Assembly: GCA_030066015.1 (NCBI GenBank)
Contig: JASJCL010000020.1
Location: forward strand, 1-64,000
From: Desulfosarcinaceae bacterium
Lineage (GTDB): Bacteria > Desulfobacterota > Desulfobacteria > Desulfobacterales > Desulfosarcinaceae
Length of the DNA stretch: 64,000 nt
Direction: 5' to 3'
A program made the translations under genes and the position numbers. Shown here one piece after another: positions 53,142-63,304 of the stretch. The stretch's first letter is position 1. Each line of letters begins with the position of its first letter. The notes beneath the pieces were generated by a model, which was given only the letters and a program-made list of their open reading frames with translations, did not search any database and was not told the origin of the DNA.

Positions 53142-54299
53142 TCAGGCCGCACCGGTCGAAGGGCCGCGCTGCCTCCAGATAAGGGCGCCCCCCAGAAAGG
53201 CGGCGACGCTGCTGGCCAAAAAAAGGTCGCGGGTTCCCCCCAGAAGCTCATATCCCCAACCGCTCAGAAAGAATCCCACCATTAACCCCAGGCCATAGGT
53301 AACGGCGTTGTTGATGGCCTGGCCGAGGGTTTTCACCTCGGGGGGCGACAGCTGGTCGATGTACAGGATGCTGGCGATGTGGAAGCTGCCGTAGGTAAAT
53401 GCGTGCAGTACCTGGACGGCCAGGAGGCCGGGAGCCGAGGTGACCTGCCATAGCAGCAACCAGCGAACAATGGCCATGACGAAAGAGAACCGCAGCACAC
53501 CGGGATAGGAAAACGCGCTCAGGATCCGGTCGGAATTGAGCATGACGAAGATCTCGGCGGTGGCCGCCAGCGCCCAGGAAGCTCCGATGAGGCTGCGGGG
53601 CATGCCCAATTCCTCTAGGTGAATGGAGAAGAATCCATAATATGCGCCATGACTGACCAGCATGAGGAAGGCCGCGGTGAGAAAGACGATCACCCGCGGT
53701 CGCAGCAGGTGGCGAAAGCCAGTGCCGAAACGGCGACCGCCGCTGGCCGGGCTTGCCGGTATCCAGAGGGCCATGAGCGATTGGATGACAAGGCCTGCCA
53801 GGATGAGAATGACGACCCAGCGCAGGGGCTGTTCCTCGAGGAAACGTCCCAGCACCAGGACCACCAGGATAAAGGCCAGGGAACCCCAGACGCGCATGCG
53901 GCCATAGCGCCGTTTTTCAGGGCCCAGGGTGTCCATGGTAAAGGCCTCCAGGAAGGAGACCAGCGGCGCGTAGAAGATGGTGAATGCCACCATGACCGCC
54001 GCCATGGCGCCGAAACTGTGCACTCCCAAGACAAGGCTCCAAGACAGGGCGCTGACCACATTGCAGAGGATGAAGAGTCCCCGCCGGGCCTGGAAGCGGT
54101 CCGCCAGGGCACCCCAGGCCAGTGGCAGCAGGACCAGTACCACGGAGCGCAGTGCCGAGAGGGCACCGATTTGCGTGCCGCTAAAGCCCAGATGATAACA
54201 GTAGAGATTGAAATAGGGTAGAAAGATGCCAACGCCGCCGAAGTAGACAAAGTACTGGGCAGCCAGAATGCGACGGGTTGCGGTGGCGGGTGGATGCAT
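53142..54299 (-). CDS. MFS transporter
   Basis: A 385-residue major facilitator superfamily permease with twelve predicted helices. It fits the HcaT/LacY-like MFS_1-like group: the first helix reads QYFVYFGGVGIFLPYFNLYC and the loop 2-3 signature LAWGALADRFQARRG is present. Helix 7 contains LRFSFVMAIVRWLLLW and the middle loop is short. Substrate unknown; relatives carry sugars, aromatic acids or lipids. It converges with the acyltransferase gene, whose stop is 12 bases away, so no terminator is needed between them. Confidence 0.85.
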   Translation of the reverse strand: MHPPATATRRILAAQYFVYFGGVGIFLPYFNLYCYHLGFSGTQIGALSALRSVVLVLLPLAWGALADRFQARRGLFILCNVVSALSWSLVLGVHSFGAMAAVMVAFTIFYAPLVSFLEAFTMDTLGPEKRRYGRMRVWGSLAFILVVLVLGRFLEEQPLRWVVILILAGLVIQSLMALWIPASPASGGRRFGTGFRHLLRPRVIVFLTAAFLMLVSHGAYYGFFSIHLEELGMPRSLIGASWALAATAEIFVMLNSDRILSAFSYPGVLRFSFVMAIVRWLLLWQVTSAPGLLAVQVLHAFTYGSFHIASILYIDQLSPPEVKTLGQAINNAVTYGLGLMVGFFLSGWGYELLGGTRDLFLASSVAAFLGGALIWRQRGPSTGAA

Positions 54300-54432
54300 G
54301 GGGCGCCACCATAGTGGAAAAGGGGGGCAGACGCAATGTATCGGTGGACCGGTTTTTCACTTCACCACATCACCAGAGACATCGGACTCGCCCCACTAGC
54401 GGGTTGGCCCCTCTGTGAACAAGTGACCGGAA

Positions 54433-54882
54433 TCAGTCGATGTTTACCTTCACCTGACGGGGAAGATCCTCCTCGGGGTGGGGCAGGCTGACCTTGAGGA
54501 CGCCGTCTTTGAAGGTGGCTTTGATCTTTTCCGGACTGATGGGCGCCTGGAGCGTGAACGCTCGCAGGAAACTGCCGCAGGTTCGTTCGCGTCTGTAGTA
54601 ACGGCTCTCGGGTATGTCGGGATCTTCCCTGCGTTCGCCGCTCAGGGTCAGCAGATTGTCCTTGACCTCCACCGATACATCCTCTTTGCGGACGCCGGGA
54701 AGGTCCACCTTTAGAATAACGCCGCTCTCAACCTCGTAGATGTCGACGTCGGGGCGCCATGCACATATCGCCATATCGTCTTCAACCCGTTGAGAGTGGG
54801 GGAAGGAGTCTTCGAAAAGGCGGTTGATGCGTTCCTGCAAGGTGGCCACGTTGCGGAAAGGATCCCATTTGACCAGCGGCAT
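54433..54882 (-). CDS. small heat shock protein (Hsp20 family)
   Basis: A 149-residue alpha-crystallin chaperone that holds unfolding proteins. I start at MPLVKWDPF (54882) because AGGAGG lies just upstream; the longer frame to 54939 is less likely. The crystallin domain runs about 45-135 with PDVDIYEVESGVILKVDLPGV and the C-terminal KDGVLKVSLPHPEE containing the conserved GVL. A good sigma-70 promoter lies at 55000-55027. It diverges from the second Hsp20 gene at 55246. Confidence 0.93.
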   Translation of the reverse strand: MPLVKWDPFRNVATLQERINRLFEDSFPHSQRVEDDMAICAWRPDVDIYEVESGVILKVDLPGVRKEDVSVEVKDNLLTLSGERREDPDIPESRYYRRERTCGSFLRAFTLQAPISPEKIKATFKDGVLKVSLPHPEEDLPRQVKVNID

Positions 54883-54999
54883 GAGCGACCTCCTGATGTG
54901 GGTGTCTGCCGAACAGCAGCCACCATCCCCATTGGACACGCGTTGCCACGGTCGGCGTGCAGTGGATAGTGGGCGGCTTGGGCGAGGTGGTGTCCCCTC

Positions 55000-55027
55000 A
55001 TTTTAAGCACCGCTGATGGCATGTCAA
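55000..55027 (-). promoter_or_regulatory. sigma-70 promoter of the minus-strand hsp20
   Basis: On the minus strand: TTGACA (55027-55022), a 16-base spacer and TAAAAT (55005-55000). It gives a leader of about 110 bases to the ATG at 54882. A sigma-70 rather than sigma-32 match suggests basal or repressor-based control. Confidence 0.65.
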
Positions 55028-55119
55028 CCGGGCCGAGGCGGGGGTTGATACATGAGGGCTATGCCCAGAAAATAGCCTAATAACAGGCACTTTCACCTCA
55101 ACGTCATCCGTACCCATCC

Positions 55120-55148
55120 TTTACAAAACCGGCCACCGGTGTTACCTT
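55120..55148 (+). promoter_or_regulatory. candidate promoter of the plus-strand hsp20-lon region
   Basis: TTTACA (55120-55125), a 17-base spacer, TACCTT (55143-55148), pointing at the Hsp20 gene at 55246. Weaker than the divergent promoter. No CIRCE element or sigma-32 consensus is visible in the 363-base divergent region. Confidence 0.4.
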
Positions 55149-55245
55149 GAGCCCGGTCAAGCGCTCCTTCGACTGCGGGGCCCCCTAACCGTCGTTGCGA
55201 CGGGGTGGCCCGTAATCCTTCTCTCATCCCCCAGGAGTCGAGAAT

Positions 55246-55698
55246 ATGGACTATATCAAGATCCGGTTCGGCAGCGACTTCGATCCCATCGGTTCGCGCA
55301 TCGAAAAAACGATTGAGGACATCTTCAGACCCCGTCCCATCAGCCCCATGTTCTCATCCCGGGAGCATTGCTGGACACCCCAGATGGACATTTACGACAC
55401 TCCGCAGCAACTGATCGTACGCGCTGAATTGGCAGGTGTCGACAAGGATGATCTGGAAATTGAGATCAACTCCAAGGCCATCCGGATCCACGGTCATCGC
55501 AGGGAGTTGCCACGGGTTCCCGATTCCAGTTATCGCCTGGCCGAAATTCAATATGGCCGTTTCGAGCGGATCATCTACCTGCCATCTCCCGTAGACACCG
55601 AAGTTGTATCCTCCAACTACACCGACGGTTTCCTGGAACTACGGCTTGCCAAACGGCCCCAGGATCTGACCTTCAGTGTGCCCATCACCGAAGAGTAA
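55246..55698 (+). CDS. small heat shock protein (Hsp20 family), second copy
   Basis: A 150-residue alpha-crystallin-type chaperone. The crystallin domain runs about 45-140: TPQMDIYDTPQQLIVRAEL, then the conserved C-terminal YTDGFLELRLAKRP, in which GFL replaces the usual GVL/GIL. The ATG at 55246 follows CAGGAG. It is clearly different in sequence from the divergent copy at 54433-54882, so the two probably form distinct oligomers. The Lon protease gene follows in the same direction after 92 bases, giving a protein-quality-control cluster. Confidence 0.9.
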   Translation: MDYIKIRFGSDFDPIGSRIEKTIEDIFRPRPISPMFSSREHCWTPQMDIYDTPQQLIVRAELAGVDKDDLEIEINSKAIRIHGHRRELPRVPDSSYRLAEIQYGRFERIIYLPSPVDTEVVSSNYTDGFLELRLAKRPQDLTFSVPITEE

Positions 55699-55790
55699 CC
55701 CACTAGACGAACGATATCTCGCCAGGGCGCGCGATCCCCGACGGTGAGTCAACCGCGTTCCCATAAATGCCGCACTTCATGGAGGCCTTC

Positions 55791-58145
55791 ATGCCGGAAG
55801 CAAATACCCAGACTGCACCTGTGGATACAGATAACATGCCGGAAATGCTACCGGTATTACCACTGTACGACGCTGCCCTATTTCCCAAAATGGTTCTGCC
55901 GCTGGTGGTGATGCAGAGCGAATCGATTCAGCTCATCGACGAAGCCATGGCCAAAGACCGCATCATCGGGCTGCTGGTATCCAACAAACAGGACAATGTG
56001 CAGCCCGATCCCGCCACTGACCTTGCCGAGGTGGGCTGCAGTGCCCTCATCCTCAAAATGGCCAAATCGGAAGACAATAAGGCCCAGCTGCTGGTCCAAG
56101 GTCTGGGACGCTTTAGGACCGAAGGCTTTATCGACGGTAAATCCTATCTTCAGGCGCGGGTGACCCATCTCGAGGACGACGAGTCCAAAAGCAACGAGAT
56201 CGAAGCCCTCATGGCCAACGTCATCAAACAGTTCACCCGCATCGTGGAGCTGTCGCCCGGATTGCCCCAGGAGATCGGTGCGATGGCCAATAGTATCAAG
56301 GAACCGGGCACGCTGGCCGACATGGTCGCCTCCACAATCAACTCCAGTACCGAGGAGAAGCAGTCGGTACTGGAGAGCCTCGACGTGATGAAACGCCTCA
56401 AGCGTGTCACCCAACTGGTGACCCATCAGCTGGACATCCTCGAACTGGGGCACAAGATCCAGAACCAGGTCAAAGGAGATATGGACAAACGCCAGCGGGA
56501 GTACTATCTGCGCCAGCAGCTCAAGGCGATCAAAGAGGAACTCGGCGAGACCGATGAATCCAGTGTGGAGGTGGACGAGTACCGCGCCAAGATTGAGCAG
56601 GGCGACCTCCCCGAAGAGGCGGTCAAGGAGGCTGAGCGCGAACTGGAACGCCTGGCCAAGATGCACCCATCATCCGCCGAGTACACCGTGGCGTCGACCT
56701 ACCTGGACTGGCTCACCGAGCTGCCGTGGAGTGAATCGACAGCGGATAATCTGGACATCAAGAAGGCCCGCAAGGTGCTCGACGACGACCATTTCGGCTT
56801 GGAGAAAGCCAAAAAGCGGATTATCGAATATCTGGCGGTGCGCAAACTCAAACCAGACTCCAAAGGGCCCATCCTCTGCTTTGCCGGTCCGCCGGGAACC
56901 GGCAAGACCAGTCTCGGCAATTCCATCGCGCGGGCCCTCGGGCGGAATTTTCACCGCATCTCCTTGGGCGGCGTGCGCGATGAGGCCGAAATCCGGGGCC
57001 ATCGCCGAACTTACGTGGGCGCCCTACCGGGGCGCATCATTCAGGGGATCCGGCGGGCGGGATCCAACAATCCGGTGTTTATGCTGGATGAGATCGACAA
57101 GGTGGGCAGCGATTTTCGCGGCGACCCCTCTTCGGCCCTTCTGGAAGTCCTCGATCCGGAGCAGAATTTCTCCTTTTCAGATCACTATCTCGACGTGCCC
57201 TTTGATCTTTCAAAGGTGATGTTTATCTGCACCGCCAATGTTCTCGACAACATTCCTTCGGCCCTGCGGGATCGCATGGAGGTGCTCCAGCTACTGGGCT
57301 ACACCGAAGACGAGAAGGTTAAAATCGCCAACCGGTACCTGATCCCGCGGCAGCGCCGGGCCCATGGTCTCAAATCGGACCAGATCAACATCACCCGGGG
57401 CGCCGTGCGGCGCATCATCTCCGGATATACCCGCGAGGCCGGTCTCCGCAACCTGGAGCGCGAAATCGCCAATATTTGCCGCGGTGTGGCGGCCGGAATC
57501 GCCTCGGAAGAGATCGAAAAGGCGGTGGTCAAGGTGGTCAACGTGGCCAAGTATCTCGGCCCGGTCCGCTTCACGGCCGAATCCAAGGCCCGCCGTATCA
57601 TCCCCGGCATCGCCATGGGGCTGGCCTGGACCCCTGTCGGCGGCGACCTGCTCTTCATCGAGGCCACCGCCATGCCGGGCAAAAAGGGCCTTACGCTGAC
57701 GGGTCAGCTGGGCGACGTGATGAAGGAGTCTGCCGCTGCCGCGATGAGCTGGATTCGGTCTCATACAAAGCCGCTGAGCATCGACAACGACTTCTTCGAC
57801 AACAACGATATTCACATTCACGTGCCCGCCGGCGCCATCCCCAAAGACGGTCCCTCGGCGGGCGTAACCATGCTCACCGCCCTGGTCTCCCTGATCACCA
57901 ACACGCGAATTCACAAGGATCTTGCCATGACGGGCGAGATCACCCTGCGGGGACAGGTGCTGCCCGTTGGCGGTATCAAAGAGAAAGTATTGGCCGCGCA
58001 CCGGGCCGGGATCAAGACCATCATTCTGCCCAAGTGGAATGAGAAGGACCTGGTGGATATCCCCAAAAAAGTTCAGCGGGAGGTTGAATTCCACTTCGTC
58101 GATCAAATGCAGGATGTACTCAAGCTCGCGATAAAGGCCGATTGA
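55791..58145 (+). CDS. lon: ATP-dependent protease Lon
   Basis: A 784-residue soluble AAA+ serine protease that degrades misfolded and regulatory proteins. I start at ATG 55791 because GGAGG lies 6 bases upstream; ATG 55767 would add 8 residues. The N-terminal substrate domain (about 20-220) begins [21 protein letters not shown] coiled region ([21 protein letters not shown]) precedes the AAA+ module with Walker [10 protein letters not shown] (366-374) and Walker B FMLDEID. The proteolytic dyad Ser689 (PSAGVTM) and Lys732 ([12 protein letters not shown]) is intact with the usual 43-residue spacing. It follows an hsp20 gene. Confidence 0.96.
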   Translation: MPEANTQTAPVDTDNMPEMLPVLPLYDAALFPKMVLPLVVMQSESIQLIDEAMAKDRIIGLLVSNKQDNVQPDPATDLAEVGCSALILKMAKSEDNKAQLLVQGLGRFRTEGFIDGKSYLQARVTHLEDDESKSNEIEALMANVIKQFTRIVELSPGLPQEIGAMANSIKEPGTLADMVASTINSSTEEKQSVLESLDVMKRLKRVTQLVTHQLDILELGHKIQNQVKGDMDKRQREYYLRQQLKAIKEELGETDESSVEVDEYRAKIEQGDLPEEAVKEAERELERLAKMHPSSAEYTVASTYLDWLTELPWSESTADNLDIKKARKVLDDDHFGLEKAKKRIIEYLAVRKLKPDSKGPILCFAGPPGTGKTSLGNSIARALGRNFHRISLGGVRDEAEIRGHRRTYVGALPGRIIQGIRRAGSNNPVFMLDEIDKVGSDFRGDPSSALLEVLDPEQNFSFSDHYLDVPFDLSKVMFICTANVLDNIPSALRDRMEVLQLLGYTEDEKVKIANRYLIPRQRRAHGLKSDQINITRGAVRRIISGYTREAGLRNLEREIANICRGVAAGIASEEIEKAVVKVVNVAKYLGPVRFTAESKARRIIPGIAMGLAWTPVGGDLLFIEATAMPGKKGLTLTGQLGDVMKESAAAAMSWIRSHTKPLSIDNDFFDNNDIHIHVPAGAIPKDGPSAGVTMLTALVSLITNTRIHKDLAMTGEITLRGQVLPVGGIKEKVLAAHRAGIKTIILPKWNEKDLVDIPKKVQREVEFHFVDQMQDVLKLAIKAD

Positions 58146-58146
58146 G

Positions 58147-58887
58147 ATGGGTCGCCATCTACTTCCGTTTTGGTGCTTGACGGCGCTGTTGGCCCTCTTA
58201 GCACTCAGCGCCTGCGCGCCAAGAGATCCCGCCGCCACGGCGCCCGTCCGGCAGCCCAAGCCCTACCGGGTGGACGGCGTGTGGTACCAGCCCATGGCCT
58301 CGGCCGAGGATTTCCGCCAGAGAGGGATCGCCTCCTGGTACGGTAAGGCCTTTCACGGCCGCAAGACCTCCAACGGCGAGACCTACAACATGTACGGTCT
58401 CTCGGCGGCCCACAAAACCCTTCCCCTGGGAACCTGGGTGCGCGTGCGCAATCTGGAGAACGACCGCAGTTTGGAGCTGCGCATCAACGACCGGGGACCC
58501 TTTGTTCGGGGTCGCGTGATCGATCTCTCCTATGGCGCGGCCAAAAAGTTGGGTGTGGTGGGACCGGGTACGGCGAAAGTGGAGGTCGTCGCTCTGGGTG
58601 TCCGCAAACCGGACACGGCCCGGGGGGAGCGCTACACGCCCATCGACTACTACAGCGGGCAGTTCACCTTTCAAGTGGGCGCTTTCGGCGAGCGCCGCAA
58701 CGCTGAACGATTGCGCGACCAGCTGAAAGAGCGTTACGCCAACGCCCACATCGTTCCCTTCGTCAACGGTGATGATATCTTCTATCGTGTTCGGGTGGGG
58801 CGCTGCACCACGCTTGAGGAGGCGGCCCTTTTTGAAGAGCGGCTTGTCCAGGCGGGCTACGGGCAGGCGTTCATCGTGGCCGAATGA
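58147..58887 (+). CDS. rlpA: RlpA family septal lytic transglycosylase-like lipoprotein
   Basis: A 246-residue lipoprotein (lipobox LSAC, Cys23). A double-psi beta-barrel domain at about 58-150 has the RlpA signature GIASWYGKAFHGRKTSNGE and the catalytic-site INDRGPF. A C-terminal SPOR domain at about 168-246 (FTFQVGAFGERRNAERLRDQL) binds denuded glycan at division septa. In studied species RlpA cleaves such glycans. The start is 1 base after the lon stop and its own stop overlaps the gmhB start by 4 bases, so expression is coupled to both. Confidence 0.93.
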   Translation: MGRHLLPFWCLTALLALLALSACAPRDPAATAPVRQPKPYRVDGVWYQPMASAEDFRQRGIASWYGKAFHGRKTSNGETYNMYGLSAAHKTLPLGTWVRVRNLENDRSLELRINDRGPFVRGRVIDLSYGAAKKLGVVGPGTAKVEVVALGVRKPDTARGERYTPIDYYSGQFTFQVGAFGERRNAERLRDQLKERYANAHIVPFVNGDDIFYRVRVGRCTTLEEAALFEERLVQAGYGQAFIVAE

Positions 58888-59480
58888 AGAGTGCTCTCCA
58901 GCACGCAGGGGGGACCCTCAAGGTCGTCTTCCTCGACCGAGACGGGGTTATTAACCGCGATTCACCCGACTACATCAAAAGCTGGCGGGAGTTCGAATTC
59001 ATCTCCGGCAGCCTTTCGGCCATGGCGCGCCTGACCCGTGCCGGTTTTACCCTGATGCTGATCTCCAATCAATCCGCTGTGGGTCGGGAGCTGATCTCCC
59101 GCCCAGGTTTGGCCCGTCTCCATTACCGTCTCGGCATCGCCGCCGCCCAGGCGGGGGGCCGCATCCGCGATATCTTCTTTTGCCCCCACCTTCCGGATTC
59201 CCACTGCCACTGCCGCAAACCCGCTACCGGCATGCTGCAGCAAGCGTCGGCCAAATACGGTCTCGACCTCTCCAAAAGCGTCTTCGTGGGCGACAGCGTC
59301 ACGGACATCCGGTGTGCCCAGGCGGCAGGATGTGATAAATCGATCCTAGTCCTGACCGGCAATGGATCGATCGCTTCCAGAGACTTGACCCGCCAGGCGC
59401 CGGGGCCCGACCATGTGGCCGCCGATCTCGCCGCCGCCGCCGAGTGGATCCTCGATCCGTCACCCTCAAGCGCAGCCTGA
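58884..59480 (+). CDS. gmhB: D-glycero-beta-D-manno-heptose 1,7-bisphosphate 7-phosphatase
   Basis: A 198-residue HAD-superfamily phosphatase in the ADP-heptose pathway for lipopolysaccharide core. The nucleophile motif is FLDRDGVINRD (Asp18, Asp20). Motif II is LISNQSAVG. The GmhB-type zinc loop is CPHLPDSHCHCRKP. The final acidic motif is VFVGDSVTDIRCA. Histidinol-phosphatase-type relatives exist, but the zinc loop and length favour GmhB. It overlaps rlpA by 4 bases (ATGA). The other heptose genes are not in the window. Confidence 0.88.
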   Translation: MKSALQHAGGTLKVVFLDRDGVINRDSPDYIKSWREFEFISGSLSAMARLTRAGFTLMLISNQSAVGRELISRPGLARLHYRLGIAAAQAGGRIRDIFFCPHLPDSHCHCRKPATGMLQQASAKYGLDLSKSVFVGDSVTDIRCAQAAGCDKSILVLTGNGSIASRDLTRQAPGPDHVAADLAAAAEWILDPSPSSAA

Positions 59481-59594
59481 TGCGGGGGGTCTGATGGATG
59501 ACGGCGGCGGGCTGAAAGCGCCCAAGGGTGCGAAGGGGTGCCCGGCTGCGATCAAGTGAGAGGCGGTCAGCGCGGTGCCGCGCCCGCAATTGAG

Positions 59595-61823
59595 ATGAAA
59601 AAACGTCAGATCGACATCACCGGCCGCTTGGAACGGGTGGTCTTCCACAACGAAGAGAGCCACTACACCATCGCCCGCTTTCGGACTGATGAGGTGGATA
59701 CCTCCATCGCCATTGTGGGGCACCTGCCGGACGCCAGAGCTGGCGCTCGCCTCCATCTGCGAGGTTGCTGGGAGCGGCATGCGCGCTGGGGCGATCAGTT
59801 CCGATTCACCGCAGTGGTGGAGATCCTGCCCGCGGCCTTGGAGGAGATCCGTGCATATCTCAACGGCGGCCTCATCCCAGGCATCGGAAAAAAGGGTGGC
59901 GACCTGGTGGACCATTTCGGCACCGCGATTTTCGACATTCTCGACCAATCACCGGAGCGGCTCGCCGAGGTGAAGGGCGTGGGCCCCAAGACGGCCACGA
60001 AAATCGCCGCCGCTTGGCAGGCGCATCACGCCGCCCGTCAGTTGATGGCGTTTCTTAAGGAGAATGCCGTCTCCGCCGCCCACGCCGCACGGCTCATGAA
60101 ATACTACGGCGACGAGGCCCTGGCCGTGCTCAAAAACGACCCCTACCGGGTGGCTGCCGAGATTCCCCTTTTCGGGTTCGAGATCGCCGATGCCATCGTG
60201 CAGCGCTCGGACCTGGCTATCCCGGCAGATCAGCGCGCCCAGGCATGTCTGCTGCACCTTCTCGAGAGGGCCGCGTCCCAGGGGCACTGCTATCTCCCCC
60301 AAGATCAGCTTCTTCGCCTCGGCCACCAGCGCTTCGACCTGGAGGAGGAGCTGGCACGCTCCGCCTTGGCGGCATTGGCTGCCACCCATGAGGTCGTCAC
60401 CGATACCGCCCCTGGATGGGACTCGAACGATCCCAGCGCCCCCCCCAGCCCGGCGATATACCCCGCCTTTCTGCACCATTGCGAAAGCCGAATCGCCCGT
60501 CAATTGGCCGCCTTGGCCCAACTGCCCCGAGTGGATCCGCCGCCCAACGGAGAAAAGCTACGCACGCTGGTGACCCGGGACCTGGCGGTGGCCCTCGCGG
60601 ACGATCAACTGCAGGTGCTGGAGGGGGTTCTGGCCCAGCGTTTGGCCATTATCACCGGCGGACCTGGAACGGGCAAGACCACCCTCATCCGGTCGCTGGC
60701 CACCGTTTGCGATGCACAGGGGCAGGTCGCCGCCCTGGCGGCACCCACCGGCCGGGCGGCCCGCCTCCTTTCGATCGTGACCGGCCGCAGGGCCGACACC
60801 ATTCACCGCCTGCTGGCGTACAGTGTCGCCGAAGGACGCTTCCGTCACGACCGCAGCGATCCGCTGGATCTGGACATCCTCATCCTCGATGAGGCCTCCA
60901 TGCTGGACCTGCCCCTTTTTTACCATCTTCTCGACGCGCTTCCGTTGGCTGCCCGAATCGTCCTCGTGGGCGATGTCTTTCAACTCCCATCCGTGGGACC
61001 GGGGAGTGTGCTGGCCGACCTCATTGCCTCCGGGGCGGTTTCGACATTTCAGCTGGAAAGCGTTTATCGCCAGGCCCGCCACAGCGAGATCGTGGCCAAC
61101 GCCCACCGTATCCGGCGCGGAGAGGCGCCGGCGTTGGAGATACCCGCCTCGGCGACCACCGTGAATCTCATGGACGGCGGAGATTTTTACTTCTTACCCG
61201 CCGAGGGACCGGCACAGAGCGCGGCGCGTATCGTCGACCTGTGCCGGCAGCAGCTGCCGGAATGCTTCGGTCTGGATCCCTTGGCCGATATCCAGGTATT
61301 AACCCCCATGCACAAAGGCGAGGTCGGCACCCTGCAGCTCAACCGGGCACTTCAGGCGGCCCTCAATCCGCCGACAGCGGGTACCGCGTCTGCAGCGCGG
61401 TTTCGCGTCGGCGACAAGGTCCTTCAGATGCGCAACAACTATACCAAGGAGGTCTTCAATGGAGAGGTGGGATCGGTCACCGAACTGGATGCGGCCGAAA
61501 AGCGGACGGTGGTGGTATTTGAGGGCCGCAAGGTGATCTACGAGGGCGATGAAACAGAGGAGCTGAGTCTCGCCTATGCCATCTCCATCCACAAGTCCCA
61601 GGGATCCGAATACCCCGCCGTGGTGGTACCTCTGGTAACCCAGCACTATGTCATGCTGCAACGGAATTTGCTGTACACGGCGATTACGCGGGGGCAGCGG
61701 CTGGTGGTGCTGGTGGGGTCCCCCAAAGCGCTTCGGATCGCCCTGGCCAACGATCGGCCGATGCAGCGGCGGACCGGACTCGCGCTGCGGCTCAAAGCGG
61801 CTGCTTCAGCCGATGCCGAATGA
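59595..61823 (+). CDS. recD2: RecD2-type SF1 DNA helicase
   Basis: A 742-residue 5'-3' DNA helicase of the RecD2 family, which acts in DNA repair without RecBC. An N-terminal OB-like region (VVFHNEESHYTIARF) is followed by a helix-hairpin-helix segment (EVKGVGPKTATKIAAAW, about 131-147), then the helicase core: Walker A ITGGPGTGKTTLIRS, motif II ILDEASMLDLP, and the C-terminal UvrD-like HKSQGSEYPAVVVPL with TAITRGQRLVVLVG. I start at ATG 59595 with TTGAG upstream; GTG 59538 would add 19 residues. It is 114 bases behind gmhB. Confidence 0.9.
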   Translation: MKKRQIDITGRLERVVFHNEESHYTIARFRTDEVDTSIAIVGHLPDARAGARLHLRGCWERHARWGDQFRFTAVVEILPAALEEIRAYLNGGLIPGIGKKGGDLVDHFGTAIFDILDQSPERLAEVKGVGPKTATKIAAAWQAHHAARQLMAFLKENAVSAAHAARLMKYYGDEALAVLKNDPYRVAAEIPLFGFEIADAIVQRSDLAIPADQRAQACLLHLLERAASQGHCYLPQDQLLRLGHQRFDLEEELARSALAALAATHEVVTDTAPGWDSNDPSAPPSPAIYPAFLHHCESRIARQLAALAQLPRVDPPPNGEKLRTLVTRDLAVALADDQLQVLEGVLAQRLAIITGGPGTGKTTLIRSLATVCDAQGQVAALAAPTGRAARLLSIVTGRRADTIHRLLAYSVAEGRFRHDRSDPLDLDILILDEASMLDLPLFYHLLDALPLAARIVLVGDVFQLPSVGPGSVLADLIASGAVSTFQLESVYRQARHSEIVANAHRIRRGEAPALEIPASATTVNLMDGGDFYFLPAEGPAQSAARIVDLCRQQLPECFGLDPLADIQVLTPMHKGEVGTLQLNRALQAALNPPTAGTASAARFRVGDKVLQMRNNYTKEVFNGEVGSVTELDAAEKRTVVVFEGRKVIYEGDETEELSLAYAISIHKSQGSEYPAVVVPLVTQHYVMLQRNLLYTAITRGQRLVVLVGSPKALRIALANDRPMQRRTGLALRLKAAASADAE

Positions 61824-61899
61824 GGGCACGTGGGATGGCCGGTACAAGACTCAATCGCACCGATCGCCGTGACCGGCGCTAAGGCCGATGGAGCGCCTC

Positions 61900-62334
61900 T
61901 TACGTTGAATCGTCCCCGCTGCCGCTTTCAGGGGGTTTGGACGAGCCGGGGAATTTAAAGTAGGGGACCCCCTCCTCGCGCAGCATGCGCTCCTCGCGGT
62001 CGGTGCTCACGCCGCGGATGTTGCGGGGCTCGCTGGCACCATAATGAATCTTGAGCGCTTCGGTGGCGAAATCGGAACCCACGTCGTCGAAGTTGTTTTG
62101 GACGTAATTGACGATTCGGCGTCCCAGGGCTTCGAAATCGATCTTGGGGCGATCCGCTCCGCTGCCCGTGGAGGTCTTGATGGCGAAGGTCGACAACTGG
62201 CGGGTCACCGCCGCGCTGTCGCAGACGGGGCAGGTCACCAGACCCTTGGTCTGCTGGTTTTCAAAGGCGTCGGCATCTTCGAACCAGCCTTCGAAAAGGT
62301 GCCCCTGGTCGCATTTTAGATCATAGGCGATCAT
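61900..62334 (-). CDS. DUF1178 family zinc-ribbon-like protein
   Basis: A 144-residue protein with the DUF1178 start MIAYDLKCDQGHLFEGWF and cysteine pairs (CDQGH, CPVCDSA) that could bind zinc. The middle holds the family's QLSTFAIKT and VGSDFATEALKIHYG segments, and the C-terminus is disordered and Ser/Gly/Pro-rich. The family occurs in proteobacteria and has no known function. It converges with the helicase gene and diverges from the SH3 gene. Confidence 0.85.
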   Translation of the reverse strand: MIAYDLKCDQGHLFEGWFEDADAFENQQTKGLVTCPVCDSAAVTRQLSTFAIKTSTGSGADRPKIDFEALGRRIVNYVQNNFDDVGSDFATEALKIHYGASEPRNIRGVSTDREERMLREEGVPYFKFPGSSKPPESGSGDDST

Positions 62335-62531
62335 TGCTCAAAACCCACCCTCGGATGATTCTCTTGCCGCCAGATACCACAACCATACCATCTGTGAAAG
62401 AAATTATTGACATATTACTGTTTTTGCAAGACAAATGAACCCGTTTTTAGCTAGGGGGGTCAAGCGATAACCTCGATTTTCCTTTGTTGGCGTCCTGCAC
62501 CAACATCGGCCAAACACCCAGGGAGCGGAAC

Positions 62532-63194
62532 ATGTTTCAACCGATCAAGTTGATGATCACCGTGGTCTTGACACTCATCATCGGCACCGTTACGGCCGCG
62601 GCCAGCACGGTTTATGTGACCGAGGATTTCGAGATCACCATGCGCACCGGACCGGGGGTGGATCGTAAGATCATCGCCCTGATCCGCAGCGGTCAACGGG
62701 TAGAGGAGATATCCAAAAGCGAGGAGTGGACCGAAATCCGACTACCGAGCGACAAAACCGGATGGGTGTTGAGTCGCTATCTCTCCCCCAAAGAACCCTG
62801 CGCCCTGGTCAAGGAGCGGCTACAGACGGAGTTCAATCAGCTACAGGCCGAAAAAGCCGAGCTGGAGACCAAAAATTCCGACCTTGAGGCGGAAAACCAG
62901 CGCCTGGAAGCCCAACTGGCCAGCACGCAGGCCAGTTTGGAGCGGGTGACGGGCGATTTCGACAGTCTCAAGGTCGAATCCACCGACTTCCTCAAGCTGA
63001 AGACACAATTCAAAAAAGTTACCGACGAATTGGAGGAAACCAAGACCAAGGCGGATAAATTCGAAGACGAAACCGGGCGCTTGCTGCGCAATCAAAATAT
63101 CAAATGGTTTCTTGCCGGTGCGGGCGTGCTGCTCATTGGCTTCATCATCGGGTTCAGCTCCCGCCGACAAAAGCGTCGCTCCTCGCTGCTATAA
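62532..63194 (+). CDS. TIGR04211-type SH3 membrane protein
   Basis: A 220-residue bitopic membrane protein. Signal segment (about 5-24), an extracellular bacterial SH3 domain (about 28-92: VTEDFEITMRTGPGVDRKI, WTEIRLPSDKTGWVLSRYL), a long coiled coil (about 100-185, heptads of Leu/Glu/Lys) and a C-terminal membrane helix at about 194-214 with RRQKRR tail. The length and order match the TIGR04211 family (YgiM-like). SH3 domains of this type bind peptidoglycan. The ATG at 62532 follows GGGAGCGG. Ordinary but conserved; role unknown. Confidence 0.82.
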   Translation: MFQPIKLMITVVLTLIIGTVTAAASTVYVTEDFEITMRTGPGVDRKIIALIRSGQRVEEISKSEEWTEIRLPSDKTGWVLSRYLSPKEPCALVKERLQTEFNQLQAEKAELETKNSDLEAENQRLEAQLASTQASLERVTGDFDSLKVESTDFLKLKTQFKKVTDELEETKTKADKFEDETGRLLRNQNIKWFLAGAGVLLIGFIIGFSSRRQKRRSSLL

Positions 63195-63304
63195 CGCCGC
63201 GCCGCGCGCATCTTGAATCTCCCCTCGGGCGGCAGGACGCCATGGCGGCGGCCTTCCGCCCGATTCATATCTGGCTCAGCCGCTGGATAAAACAAGGCAG
63301 ACAG

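Noticed and set aside
60800-61900. Possible frameshift in recD2
   Set aside because: All helicase motifs are in one frame to the stop at 61823.
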